A stretch of DNA of 64,000 bases from Mycobacterium sp. ELW1 (GTDB taxonomy: Bacteria > Actinomycetota > Actinomycetes > Mycobacteriales > Mycobacteriaceae), in NCBI RefSeq assembly GCF_008329905.1, contig NZ_CP032155.1, positions 4,216,001 to 4,280,000 of the forward strand, given 5' to 3'. Below the pieces are notes generated by a model, which worked only from the letters and a program-made list of their open reading frames with translations, ran no database searches and was not told the origin of the DNA. A program made the translations under genes and the position numbers. Below, one piece after another: positions 26,395 through 35,119 of this stretch (the stretch's first letter is position 1; each line of letters starts with the position of its first letter).

Positions 26395-28068
26395 GTGCCC
26401 ACCACCGCGTCGCCGACCTGGCTGGCCCCGGCCATCCGGCCGTATCGTGCGCACTGGCTGAAGGCCGACCTGCTGGCCGGGCTGAGCACCGGCGCGGTGG
26501 TCATCCCGCTGGCGATGGCGTACGCGACGGTCGCCAACATGCCCGTCCAGATCGGGTTGTACACCTGCATGGTCCCGGTGGTGGTGTACGCCTTCATCGG
26601 TGGATCCCGAGTCACCAGCGTCACCACATCGTCCACGGTGTCGACACTGACCGCCTCGACCATGCTGGCCGGCGGGGTTCTCATCGGCAGCGACGACCAG
26701 CGGGGCGATCTGGTGACCCTGACGCTGCTGGTGGGGCTTTTCCTGTTGCTGGCCAGGGCGTTTCGACTGGGCATGCTGGTCGACAACATCAGCGACATGA
26801 CGTTGGTGGGCATCAAGGTCGCCGTCGGACTCACTGTCATGGCCGCGCAGCTCCCCAAGCTGCTGGGGGTGCCTCCCCACCCACACACCACCGGGTTCTT
26901 CAGGGTGGCGTGGGCGGCGCTGTCCGATATCCCGCGGGCCAGTCCGCTGACGGTGGCGATCTCGGTCGTCTGTCTCGCCACGCTGCTCGTGCTGGCGAAG
27001 GTGGCGCCACGTGTTCCCGGCCCGCTCGTGCTGATCGCCGTCGGCATCGCGCTGAGCGCCGCGGTGGCGCTGCCCGCGTACGGCGTTGCTCTCGTTCCGA
27101 CGGTGCCGTCCGGTTTCCCCATGCCGGACGTCCCCCACCTCGATCGCCACATCGTGCCGTTGGTCCCGGGCGCGTTGGCGATCGCCGTGATGGCGTTCCT
27201 CGAGACGATCGCGGTGGCGCGCACCTCGAGACGCGCCGAGGAGAACTCGACCGAACCGGACCGCGAACTGCTCGCACTGGGCACGGCCGCGGTCGCGGGC
27301 GCGTTCTTCCATTCGCTGCCCCCGGCCGGCGGTTTCGCCCAGACCTCGGTGAACCTGCGCGCCGGCGCCCGCAGCCAGATCAGCGGCCTGGTGCTGGCTG
27401 CGCTGGCCGTCCTCGTCGCGCTGTTCATCGCGCCGGTCCTCAGCCTGCTGCCTCAGGCGGTGCTCGGCGCGGTGGTGGTGGTCGCAGTCACCCGCCTGGT
27501 CGACGTGGGCGCCCTACGCCGGCTCTACGGCCTCAACCCGCGCGAATGCTTCGGCGCCATCGGGGTCGCGCTGATCGGCCTGGCGTTCGGACTCATTCCT
27601 GCGGTGGCCGTCGCGGTCGCGGTTACCCTGCTGTTGGTGCTGCACGTGGTCAACGCACCGCACGTCGTCCAGGTAATCCGTCATGACAAGGGCGCGTGGG
27701 TAGAGCAGCCCGAGAACGCGGTGCTGATACCGGCCGACCCGCTGGTCCTGCGCTGCCTGGTGCCGCTGTATGCCGCCAACGTGCGTCCCAACATCGCCGC
27801 GATCCGGGATGCCGCGCTGGACCTGCAGCCGCCTGCGCGGACGGTGGTACTCGACTTGGTTCGGCAGACGGTGCTGGAATCGACGGTGCTGCACATCCTC
27901 GTCGACCTTGACCTCGAGCTGTCCGGGGCGGGCATCCGGTTGATGATCACCGCGCTTCCCGCCCGGACACTGCAGATGCTGCAGCGCACCGAATGGTGGC
28001 ACGAAGTCGAGGCCGACGGACGCTACCAACCCGACCTCGACGCGGCCGTCGAGGCAGTCGGTCGCTAG
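26395..28068 (+). CDS. SulP-family anion transporter with STAS domain
   Basis: 557 residues from GTG 26395. Residues ~20-430 form the 10-14 transmembrane SulP core: WLKADLLAGLSTGAVVIPLAMAYATVA is the conserved opening, and NISDMTLVGIKVAVGLTVM and HSLPPAGGFAQTSVNLRAGA are typical. The C-terminal ~110 residues (RTVVLDLVRQTVLESTVLHI) are a cytoplasmic STAS domain. It carries sulfate, bicarbonate or another anion; specificity is not readable. CACAAT eight bases before the GTG may be a -10 for a leaderless message. The stop shares CTAG with the convergent secreted-protein gene. Confidence 0.9.
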   Translation: MPTTASPTWLAPAIRPYRAHWLKADLLAGLSTGAVVIPLAMAYATVANMPVQIGLYTCMVPVVVYAFIGGSRVTSVTTSSTVSTLTASTMLAGGVLIGSDDQRGDLVTLTLLVGLFLLLARAFRLGMLVDNISDMTLVGIKVAVGLTVMAAQLPKLLGVPPHPHTTGFFRVAWAALSDIPRASPLTVAISVVCLATLLVLAKVAPRVPGPLVLIAVGIALSAAVALPAYGVALVPTVPSGFPMPDVPHLDRHIVPLVPGALAIAVMAFLETIAVARTSRRAEENSTEPDRELLALGTAAVAGAFFHSLPPAGGFAQTSVNLRAGARSQISGLVLAALAVLVALFIAPVLSLLPQAVLGAVVVVAVTRLVDVGALRRLYGLNPRECFGAIGVALIGLAFGLIPAVAVAVAVTLLLVLHVVNAPHVVQVIRHDKGAWVEQPENAVLIPADPLVLRCLVPLYAANVRPNIAAIRDAALDLQPPARTVVLDLVRQTVLESTVLHILVDLDLELSGAGIRLMITALPARTLQMLQRTEWWHEVEADGRYQPDLDAAVEAVGR

Positions 28069-28550
28069 CTCGTCGGCGCACCCGCGTCAGCCGCGGGCGG
28101 CGCGGCCGACGTTCCGACGGGTCCGGTTGGAGTCGACGACATGCCAGCCGGCGGCGCCGCGTTGGCGTCGAGCGGTCGTTGGGTGAGCAACAGCAATGCG
28201 TCGCTGCCCGACACCTCCTGGGTGCGCATCGCATGCAGCAGGTCCCGCAGGTAGCTCAACCGGCCTTGCGGCGCCGTGTCGGTGCCGGTGGTGGTCGTGC
28301 CCGGCGGCGGGTTGTCCGGGCTGGACAGATGCTGGACCGGCACCGGCGCCGGCGCGGGGGCCGGTACATCGGCCGACGGGGTGCTCGTGTCGCCGGCCAC
28401 GATCGTCGGTACGACGGGATCAGCGGGATCGGCCGGGTCGGCGGCCGCCGCGGGGGCCGACAGGATGGCCGCGGACACGCCCAGGGCGCCGATTCCCAGG
28501 CAGGCGCTACGGACCCAGACATGTGCGTTCGTCGTGAGCTTCACCGTCAT
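28065..28550 (-). CDS. Secreted Pro/Ala-rich protein of unknown function
   Basis: 161 residues. An N-terminal signal peptide (ACLGIGALGVSAAILSAPAAAAD) is followed by a low-complexity Pro/Thr/Ala region (VPAPAPAPVPVQHL), a short helical piece QGRLSYLRDLLHAMRTQEV and another Pro/Ala-rich tail. GGAGG sits only two bases before the ATG. No catalytic motif was recognised. Probably an exported cell-wall-associated protein. It uses the same CTAG as its convergent neighbour for its stop. Confidence 0.75.
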   Translation of the reverse strand: MTVKLTTNAHVWVRSACLGIGALGVSAAILSAPAAAADPADPADPVVPTIVAGDTSTPSADVPAPAPAPVPVQHLSSPDNPPPGTTTTGTDTAPQGRLSYLRDLLHAMRTQEVSGSDALLLLTQRPLDANAAPPAGMSSTPTGPVGTSAAPPAADAGAPTS

Positions 28551-28813
28551 ATCCTCCGCGGCTCGCAGGGCGGCGTCCCCGTGCCGTGAACGCCCTGTAC
28601 CGGTGTTGTCGGACCAGATCGCAATTTGTTACATCCGTCACTTGTGTCACCAGAGCCTCAGAACCCTCAGGTGTCCATGCAGAAAGTGGGTCCGCTTGAA
28701 AACGGACTGGCGGACGGTGTAGAAAAAAATGCCCGCAGAACCTGGGATGGCGATGGGTTCTGCCTACACGGCACTCGTCGGCGTCCGGGCCCCTGCGGAA
28801 AATCGTGGCGGGC

Positions 28814-28832
28814 GACAACCGAAGAGGTTGTC
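28814..28832 (+). promoter_or_regulatory. 5' UTR hairpin just upstream of the ANTAR regulator
   Basis: GACAACC and GGTTGTC form a perfect 7-bp stem with a GAAGA loop; the 3' arm ends four bases before the GAGGGG ribosome binding site. ANTAR proteins act by binding leader-RNA hairpins, so autoregulation is conceivable. The pentaloop does not match the usual dual hexaloop ANTAR target. Upstream, 28551-28813 shows no gene. Confidence 0.4.
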
Positions 28833-28847
28833 AGGCGAGGGGTGTCA

Positions 28848-29543
28848 ATGGTTGCGGATCAGGATCCGGCAACAGAACGCGACGGCGACGACGGTCTGGC
28901 CGGTGTGCGTCCTCAGCAGGTGGGGCAGTTCCGGTTCTATTTCGCCGATGAGCGCTGGGAATGGTCGGACGAGGTGCAGATCATGCACGGCTACGAGCCG
29001 GGCACGGTCTCGCCCACCACCGAGCTGGTTCTGTCACACAAGCATCCGGACGACTACCAGCAGGTGGCGACCACCCTGGACGATGTCCGACAGCACCACC
29101 AGGCGTTCAGCACCCGACATCGGATCGTCGACACCGCCGGCAAAATCCATCACGTGATCGTGGTGGCCGACAAGCTGGTGGACGACAGCGGTGAGGTCAT
29201 CGGCACCGAGGGCTTCTACGTCGACATCACGCCCACCGAAGACCGCAACCAGAAGCAGTTCAGCGAGGCCATCGCGGAGATCGCCGAGAACCGGGCGACC
29301 ATCGAGCAGGCCAAAGGCATGCTGATGGTTGTGTACGGCATCGAGTCCAACGCGGCGTTCGACCTGCTGCGGTGGCGATCCCAGGAGGCCAACATCAAAC
29401 TGCGGGTTCTGGCCGAGCAGGTGGTCGCCGATTTTGTCGCCCTCTCCCAGTCCGACACGTCACCGTCGCGGGCGGCCTACGACAACCTGTTGCTCACCGC
29501 CGACCGGCGGCTGGAGAGTCCGCCGCAGACTCAGTCGTCCTGA
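28848..29543 (+). CDS. PAS-ANTAR RNA-binding antiterminator
   Basis: 231 residues from ATG 28848, with GAGGGG at 28837-28842. Residues ~25-130 form a PAS fold (FYFADERWEWSDEVQIMHGY, HRIVDTAGKIHHVIVVADKL, GTEGFYVDITPTEDR). Residues ~145-205 are an ANTAR domain (NRATIEQAKGMLMVVYGIES and LLRWRSQEANIKLRVLAEQV) with the conserved Ala/Met and Arg positions. It likely senses a small ligand or redox state and then binds nascent RNA to prevent termination. No histidine kinase partner lies next door. The VanX-like gene starts one base after its stop. Confidence 0.9.
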   Translation: MVADQDPATERDGDDGLAGVRPQQVGQFRFYFADERWEWSDEVQIMHGYEPGTVSPTTELVLSHKHPDDYQQVATTLDDVRQHHQAFSTRHRIVDTAGKIHHVIVVADKLVDDSGEVIGTEGFYVDITPTEDRNQKQFSEAIAEIAENRATIEQAKGMLMVVYGIESNAAFDLLRWRSQEANIKLRVLAEQVVADFVALSQSDTSPSRAAYDNLLLTADRRLESPPQTQSS

Positions 29544-29544
29544 T

Positions 29545-30213
29545 ATGAGCGTGATTCGGACGCTGCCGGGCCTCGCAGCAGCCGTTGTGGTCGGCATCGG
29601 TGCGGCGGCGGCGGCCGGTGCCGCACCCGGCTCCGACGTTCCGCCGGTGAGCCCGCAGGCCGCGGCGGCCGGCTTCGTCGACGTGCGGACGGTGGTGCCT
29701 GACGCGGTCATCGATCTGCGCTACGCGACCCCGAACAACTTTGTCGGTGTGCCGCTCTACCCCGCTGACGCGCGGTGCCTGGTGCACAACTCGATGGCGC
29801 CGGGGCTGGCGACGGCGGCCGATGATCTTCGGGCCCAGGGGGATGTGCTGGTGTTCTGGGATTGCTACCGCCCGCACGACGTCCAGGTCCGGATGTTCGA
29901 CGCAGTGCCCAACCCGGCGTGGGTGGCCAAACCCGGTCCGTATGCGCGCAGTCATGAGGCAGGACGTTCCGTCGACGTGACAATCGCCGAGCGCGACCGG
30001 CTCGTCGACATGGGCACGGACTTCGACGACTTCTCCGCCCGCGCACAGGCATACGCCACCGACGGGGTCAGCGCGGTGGCTCAGGCAAACCGCGCCCGGC
30101 TGCGTGCCGCGATGGCTGCCGGCGGCTTGGCGGTCTATTCCGGCGAGTGGTGGCATTTCGACGGGCCCGGCGCCGGCGTTCAGCGCCCGATTCTCGACGT
30201 GCCGGTCAACTAG
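29545..30213 (+). CDS. Exported VanX-like D-Ala-D-Ala dipeptidase (M15D)
   Basis: 222 residues. A signal peptide (LPGLAAAVVVGIGAAAAAGAAPG) is followed by the M15D catalytic domain. VIDLRYATPNNFVG opens it; SHEAGRSVDV gives zinc ligands His137 and Asp144; and EWWHF gives the catalytic Glu201 and His204. The H-x6-D and E-x2-H spacings match VanX. It should cleave D-Ala-D-Ala dipeptides. Export suggests peptidoglycan recycling or turnover rather than classical cytoplasmic vancomycin resistance, and no vanH/vanA is present. It begins directly behind the PAS-ANTAR gene and is probably co-transcribed. Confidence 0.9.
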   Translation: MSVIRTLPGLAAAVVVGIGAAAAAGAAPGSDVPPVSPQAAAAGFVDVRTVVPDAVIDLRYATPNNFVGVPLYPADARCLVHNSMAPGLATAADDLRAQGDVLVFWDCYRPHDVQVRMFDAVPNPAWVAKPGPYARSHEAGRSVDVTIAERDRLVDMGTDFDDFSARAQAYATDGVSAVAQANRARLRAAMAAGGLAVYSGEWWHFDGPGAGVQRPILDVPVN

Positions 30214-30224
30214 CGCGCCGCGGT

Positions 30225-31415
30225 TCAGGCTGCCACGAGTCGCAACGGGAGCCGCTCGTAGCAGCGGATGATGTTGTTCACCGCCCACGTGGGCGGGCCG
30301 GCGAGTTCGATCCGGCTGACGCCGTCACACAACGCACGAAGCATCGCCTGCATCTCGAGCCGCGCCAGCGCCTGCCCCGCGCAGGCGTGAGCTCCGTGAC
30401 CGAACCCGAGATGGCGGCCCGAATTGCGGCGGATGTCGAAAGTGTCGGGCTGCTCCCATTCGCGCTCGTCACGATTGGCCGAGGCGTACAGCACCAATAC
30501 CCTTGCCCCTGAGGACAATTTGATGCCAGACACCTCAATGTCGTGGCGAACCTTGCGGCTGAACGCCCGCAGCGGCGATTCGTAACGCAGCACCTCGTTG
30601 ACCGCGCTGGGCACCAGCGCCGGATCGGCACGGAGCAGATCCCACTGGTCGGGGTGCAGCGCGAACAACGCCAGCGCGTTGGCGATTCCGCTGATGGTGG
30701 TGTCCAACGACGGCACCAGGTAGTCCACCATCAGAGCGGAGCATTCCCGCGCGCTCATCGCCCCACCCTCTGCGGCTTCGAGGATTTCATGGCCCATGCT
30801 GCCCGGCAGCACAGAGCGGTCGCGAACCACGGCGCGGGCGAACCGCAACATCTGAAGGCTGGCCGGCACCGATCTGGCGGCATGCCGGTTCAACGGACCC
30901 AGCACATCGAAAGTCGCACCGCCCCAGCGCAACAGGTGCTGTCGCCGGTCCCGGGGCCACCCGACGAGGTCGGGCACCACCGAAACCGGAAGCGCCGTCG
31001 CGAGGTCAGCGACGCCGTCGACGCTGCGCCGGCGAACCGCACTCGCGACGAGATCTTTCGCCTGGCTGTCGACGACCTCGTCGAGCTCACGCAGGGCTCT
31101 GGGGAGCATCCGGTGGGCCAGCAGCTTGCGCCGCCGGTCGTGCTCCTCACCGTCGCTGTTGAGCGTTGTGCCCCGGGACAGCTTGTTGAACACCGCGGAC
31201 AGGCCGACGCCGTCACCGGAGATGAACCCGTCGTCGTCGCGCAACACAGTTTTGCATTCGGCATAGCGCGCCAGGGCGTAGACCCGTTGTTTGGGCAACC
31301 AGACCACCGGGCCCAGCTGTCGCAGCCGCGCGTAGTGCGGGTATGGGTCGAGGATGGCCTGCGTCGAATACAGGTCCCGATCGTAGGTCGCAACGGCGAC
31401 GGCCGGCCTAGACAC
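30225..31415 (-). CDS. Cytochrome P450 of the catabolic island
   Basis: 396 residues if translation starts at GTG 31415 (VSRPAVAVATYDRDLYST); an upstream in-frame start would overlap the preceding gene much more. Haem loop FGHGAHACAG with Cys at about 345, K-helix NEVLRYESPLRAFSR, and I-helix VPSLDTTISG, in which the usual AGxDT is replaced by PSLDTT. It overlaps the MhpA-type hydroxylase stop by eight bases and is last in the four-gene minus-strand operon, so it probably hydroxylates an intermediate of the same pathway. It needs ferredoxin and reductase partners, which are absent here. Confidence 0.9.
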   Translation of the reverse strand: MSRPAVAVATYDRDLYSTQAILDPYPHYARLRQLGPVVWLPKQRVYALARYAECKTVLRDDDGFISGDGVGLSAVFNKLSRGTTLNSDGEEHDRRRKLLAHRMLPRALRELDEVVDSQAKDLVASAVRRRSVDGVADLATALPVSVVPDLVGWPRDRRQHLLRWGGATFDVLGPLNRHAARSVPASLQMLRFARAVVRDRSVLPGSMGHEILEAAEGGAMSARECSALMVDYLVPSLDTTISGIANALALFALHPDQWDLLRADPALVPSAVNEVLRYESPLRAFSRKVRHDIEVSGIKLSSGARVLVLYASANRDEREWEQPDTFDIRRNSGRHLGFGHGAHACAGQALARLEMQAMLRALCDGVSRIELAGPPTWAVNNIIRCYERLPLRLVAA

Positions 31416-32949
31416 GGGCGGCCTGGGCGTGCGGCGCGAAAGCGGGCACTGCATCAAGCACATTCGCCCCGCTCCGGCCGGCTGTCAGCACGGTTCGGTC
31501 CGGGCGGACCACCGCCACCTCAGCGCGCCCGGCGCGGAGCCATGACGCCAATTCCGTACCGGGGTGCGCCGCTATCACGATGGCACCACGCCGATCCATC
31601 TCGTCGCGTTGCGCCGTGGTGAGCGGCATCGCGGTCACCACGGCGAATCCGCGGCCCACGATCTCATCGAATCGCTTGCCGTCAGCCACAATCGGGTTCG
31701 GGCAGAGGCTGCCGGCAAGCTGTCGCCGCCCGCGTGACTTCATCACCAGGTCACTGGCGCGCAGTGCCGGAGTCGCACTGTCCACGGCCTTGTCTCGTGC
31801 ACCGGGGAACAGATGCAACCGGGGCACGACGACCCTGCGCAACGCATCTCCGACGCGCCCCCCGGCGGTCATTGCCGCGCCGACAACCAGCGCGAACCGG
31901 ATGAGATTGCGGGCATGCGGCTTTCGCTCGATCTCGTAGGTGGCGAGCACGGACTCCGGTAGCCAGCCGTTGATCACGCCGGCCAGCTTCCACGACAGAT
32001 TCATCGCGTCGCGCAACCCCGCACACAATCCCTGCCCGATGAACGGCGGGGTCAGGTGCGCGGCGTCGCCGAGAATGAACATGTTCGACCGCCGCCAGCG
32101 CGTGGCGATCTGAGCCCGGAAGGTGTACTCCGCGACCCGAACGAGGTCCAGCTCTTCGGGGGCCACTCCGTCCACCCAGGGGCGGATCAGCGGATACAGC
32201 GCCGCAAGCGTGGAGTAGTCGTCGGCGGTTTCCTCGTCGAGCAACCGGAACTCCCAACGGTAGCGGGCGGTTCCGATGCGCATGTAGGTGGCGGCGCGGC
32301 CGGGGTCGCAGACTTGGTGCACGCCGTCCCACTGGCACAGGTCGGCGTCGGTCATCACGTCGGCGACGAGCCAGCGTTGCTGGAACTTCAGATCGTCCAT
32401 GTGCGCACCGATCGCTTTGCGCACCAGACTGTTCGCGCCGTCGCACCCGAGCACATATCGTGTCTCGACACTGTGCTGCTCACCGCTGGACCGGTCGCTG
32501 ACGGTGACGCGCGCACGGTCGGCGTCGATCTGTACGACGTCGACAACCTCGGCATTGCCGCGCAACACGACGTTCGGATACTTCTCGAGGTTGTCCCGCA
32601 GCAGCCTTTCCAGCTCCGGCTGATCAAACATGTTGGCCTGCGGATAGCCGTTGGCGCTGAGGGTGTCTTCGCGGCGGAACTCGGCCAGCACGCGCATGCT
32701 CGGATCGCGAAGCTGAAGCCCACGGGCCGGGCGCGAGATCGCCGCGAACTGCTCACCGACGCCCAATCCCGCCAAAAGCCGGAACACTTCGTCGTCGAGG
32801 TGGACCGCGCGCGGTTGAGGATAAACATCGGTCCAGCGGTCGAGCACCAGGCAATCGATCCCGTATTGGGCGAGTGCGGTCGCCGCCGAGACGCCTGTTG
32901 GGCCGGCACCGACGATCACCACAGGTATGAAGGCGGGCAGCGCGGTCAT
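31408..32949 (-). CDS. MhpA-type FAD-dependent aromatic hydroxylase (operon A)
   Basis: 513 residues. FAD dinucleotide motif VVIVGAGPTGVSAATALAQ at the N-terminus, the DG motif GCDGANSLVRKAIG in the middle, and GDAAHLTPPFIGQGLCAGLRD as the second FAD site. Class A flavoprotein monooxygenases of this type (3-(3-hydroxyphenyl)propionate hydroxylase and relatives) ortho-hydroxylate phenols to catechols using NAD(P)H and O2. The start overlaps the FAH-hydrolase stop in ATGA (32946-32949). Together with the VOC dioxygenase, a hydroxylate-then-cleave sequence is likely. Confidence 0.92.
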   Translation of the reverse strand: MTALPAFIPVVIVGAGPTGVSAATALAQYGIDCLVLDRWTDVYPQPRAVHLDDEVFRLLAGLGVGEQFAAISRPARGLQLRDPSMRVLAEFRREDTLSANGYPQANMFDQPELERLLRDNLEKYPNVVLRGNAEVVDVVQIDADRARVTVSDRSSGEQHSVETRYVLGCDGANSLVRKAIGAHMDDLKFQQRWLVADVMTDADLCQWDGVHQVCDPGRAATYMRIGTARYRWEFRLLDEETADDYSTLAALYPLIRPWVDGVAPEELDLVRVAEYTFRAQIATRWRRSNMFILGDAAHLTPPFIGQGLCAGLRDAMNLSWKLAGVINGWLPESVLATYEIERKPHARNLIRFALVVGAAMTAGGRVGDALRRVVVPRLHLFPGARDKAVDSATPALRASDLVMKSRGRRQLAGSLCPNPIVADGKRFDEIVGRGFAVVTAMPLTTAQRDEMDRRGAIVIAAHPGTELASWLRAGRAEVAVVRPDRTVLTAGRSGANVLDAVPAFAPHAQAARV

Positions 32950-33884
32950 GCGAATCTGATGGGGTTGCGCTGAGTTCCGAGATCGATCTTGCCGTCGTCG
33001 GTTCCGACCGTTGCTTCGACGATTTCGCCGTCATGCAGATAGTTGGTGTTCTTGGCCTGGCCCGCGAAGAACAGTTTCCACTTCAGCTCGTCAGGCAGCA
33101 GGGAGGAGAGTTTCTGCACCACCTTCGGGGGTGCAGACAGTGCCGTACCGACCGGGGTGCCGGTCAGTATCAGGTCACCGGCGGACAGCGCCTGGAAGCG
33201 GGTCAGCGCCGCCAGCGCCTGGACCGGCTGGTAGATCATGTCGGCCTTGACCGTGCTGTCCTGCCGGAGTTGCCCGTTGACCTTGAGTCGTAGCCGCAGG
33301 TCGCCGAAGCGGGCCAGTTCGTCGCGATCCACCAGCACCAGAGCCGGTCCCACCGGCGTGAAACCCGGGTACGACTTGCCCTCGTAGAACTGGGTTTTGG
33401 TCAATTGGACATCGCGTGCGCTGACATCGTTGGTGACCACAATTCCGCAGATGTAGTCGGCGAGGTTGTCGGCGGTGACGGTGGTGCCGACGGGGACGTC
33501 GGTCCCGATCACCAAGCCGATCTCCACCTCGTAGTCGAGTAGTCGAACGTGTGCGGGCTTGACGATGTCGTCGAGGGGCCCGGTGATGGACCCGGATGCC
33601 TTCCGAAAGAAAGTCAGCGGCACCGACTTCGGGTCGCCTCCGGTGTCGACGACATGCGACGCGAAGTTCGTCATCTGCGCAACGACGCGACATGGGGCGG
33701 TGACCGGCGACAGCAGCTCGAGTGTCGCCGGCGCCACCGACTCGGTGTTGGCGACCGCGGCGTCGATGGCCGACCGGTCGGCGAGTAGCGCCGCGGTGGT
33801 GGTTGCCGTGGTGTCGACTCGGGCGACCGAGTCGGCTGTGCCGGCCCACCATCCGTCAGCGGTGCGATAGACCGAAATCGTCAT
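32946..33884 (-). CDS. Fumarylacetoacetate hydrolase-family protein
   Basis: 312 residues from ATG 33884, which overlaps the dioxygenase stop in ATGA. The FAH catalytic fold shows in LLDYEVEIGLVIGTDVP (metal-binding Glu residues), YICGIVVTNDVSARDVQ, YEGKSYPGFTPVGPAL and LSAGDLILTGTPVGTALS. FAH-family members hydrolyse or decarboxylate/hydrate diketo acids produced by meta-cleavage. In this operon it could process the ring-fission product or act as a hydratase/isomerase. The exact reaction is not decided by sequence. Confidence 0.92.
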   Translation of the reverse strand: MTISVYRTADGWWAGTADSVARVDTTATTTAALLADRSAIDAAVANTESVAPATLELLSPVTAPCRVVAQMTNFASHVVDTGGDPKSVPLTFFRKASGSITGPLDDIVKPAHVRLLDYEVEIGLVIGTDVPVGTTVTADNLADYICGIVVTNDVSARDVQLTKTQFYEGKSYPGFTPVGPALVLVDRDELARFGDLRLRLKVNGQLRQDSTVKADMIYQPVQALAALTRFQALSAGDLILTGTPVGTALSAPPKVVQKLSSLLPDELKWKLFFAGQAKNTNYLHDGEIVEATVGTDDGKIDLGTQRNPIRFA

Positions 33885-35014
33885 GAGCGTGTCACTTTCA
33901 GTAGTCCGCGCAGGCGGGTGAGGTCGAATTCGTTGTCGTCGCGGACAGCGTTCAGGATCGAGCGCATCTCGCGTAGTGATTCCTTGCCGGGGGCGATGCC
34001 GAGGAAGTCCTTGGTCACCGGCGGCCCCCACTGGGCGAGCCCGGAGGCCGTCATCGGCGCCCAGCCAGGTTCCAGCGTGTTGTCGAACAAGTCGCCGTCG
34101 CTGAAGTGTTCGACCAGGAAGCCGTCCGGATCGCGCCAGTAGTCGAAGATCTGACTTCCCTGAATGTGCCGACCGATACCCCATGACCGGTGAAAGCCGC
34201 GCTCCCGCAGGTACTCTCCGCCGGCCGCGATCGCGTCGAGATCGCTTACCTGGTAAGCGGAGTGGACATAGCGGTCCGACGGACCGAGCACCATGGCCAT
34301 GGTGTGATGGTCGGTGGGAGTCGCCCCCTGATCGCACCGGATGAAACTCATGGTCGGCCCCCGCTCGCGCTGGCCGGGGTAGTAGAGAAAATCGCTGACT
34401 ATCAGACCGAAGTGCTCGAGATACCAGTCCAGCGACCGCCGGTAGGTCGTGCTCTGCAGCACCACGTGCCCCAGCCGCTGAATCCGCGCCGGCTCGCGCG
34501 CCGGCCGCTGAGTCGCGTTCGTACGCAGTATCTCTCGGCCGAAATTGAACGTATGGACTGTCTGGGCCGGCTGTTCCGGAAGGTCACGCATACCGGCCAC
34601 GACCCGCACCGGCATTCCCCCCGGGTCCACGAGTTCGACGGTCACGCCGCCGATGCCGTCCGGCGACTGACGGGTCAGCGTCCCGGTGGCCGCCGCCAAC
34701 CGCTCGACGTCAGCGACGTCGTGTGCGGCGAACGCGGGACCGACGAATCGTGAGCGTGGCCCGCGGCGGATGATCACGCACACCGTTCCGCTGTCTGCGC
34801 CGCGCAGATGCAACTCCCGATCGGTGTGCAGCTCGGTGGTGAAGCCGAATGCGTGCGCGAACGTCTCGGCTCTGGCCAGGTCCGGCTTCTCGAACTCCAA
34901 CCACGCGAGGTCGCGCACTTTGATGATGGGATTCTTCGCCCGGCCCGGATGCTCGCCGCGCACAGCACCCTGGTCGCTGTGCAGATCCCGGTGGGTGTCG
35001 AGGTGCTGCGTCAT
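33881..35014 (-). CDS. VOC extradiol ring-cleavage dioxygenase (operon A)
   Basis: 377 residues with two glyoxalase/VOC modules. The C-terminal module keeps the Fe(II) 2-His-1-carboxylate triad: RLGHVVLQS, YVHSAYQVSDLD and GFLVEHFSDGD. It is first in the minus-strand operon, after a GGAAGGGGGG ribosome binding region, and its promoter faces the direct and inverted repeats at 35033-35093. It should cleave a catechol-type ring next to the hydroxyls (meta-cleavage). The N-terminal module is degenerate, as usual in BphC/HsaC-like enzymes, and a C-terminal extension (~30 residues) is present. Confidence 0.9.
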   Translation of the reverse strand: MTQHLDTHRDLHSDQGAVRGEHPGRAKNPIIKVRDLAWLEFEKPDLARAETFAHAFGFTTELHTDRELHLRGADSGTVCVIIRRGPRSRFVGPAFAAHDVADVERLAAATGTLTRQSPDGIGGVTVELVDPGGMPVRVVAGMRDLPEQPAQTVHTFNFGREILRTNATQRPAREPARIQRLGHVVLQSTTYRRSLDWYLEHFGLIVSDFLYYPGQRERGPTMSFIRCDQGATPTDHHTMAMVLGPSDRYVHSAYQVSDLDAIAAGGEYLRERGFHRSWGIGRHIQGSQIFDYWRDPDGFLVEHFSDGDLFDNTLEPGWAPMTASGLAQWGPPVTKDFLGIAPGKESLREMRSILNAVRDDNEFDLTRLRGLLKVTRS

Positions 35015-35032
35015 AGCGCCCCCCTTCCTTTA

Positions 35033-35093
35033 CTGACGAAATCATCACTTGCGAGGACATCATCAGTCAAGACTTCTGACGAAATCCTCAGAA
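35033..35093. promoter_or_regulatory. Operator repeats between the operon A dioxygenase and TetR
   Basis: CTGACGAAATCATCA (35033-35047) recurs as CTGACGAAATCCTCA (35076-35090), starts 43 bases apart, about four helical turns. The second copy is part of a perfect inverted repeat TTCTGA-N8-TCAGAA (35074-35093). Placed between divergent genes, these are the likely binding sites of the TetR at 35120. Inferred. Confidence 0.65.
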
Positions 35094-35119
35094 ATGACAT
35101 CTGCTGCTAATATCTGCTG

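Noticed and set aside
25660..27312. 550-codon minus-strand frame over the SOUL and SulP genes
   Set aside because: Antisense shadow with repetitive His/Arg/Gly content and no ribosome binding site.
29545..30213. Vancomycin-resistance cassette
   Set aside because: Only a VanX-like dipeptidase is present, with a signal peptide; there is no vanH or vanA ligase nearby.
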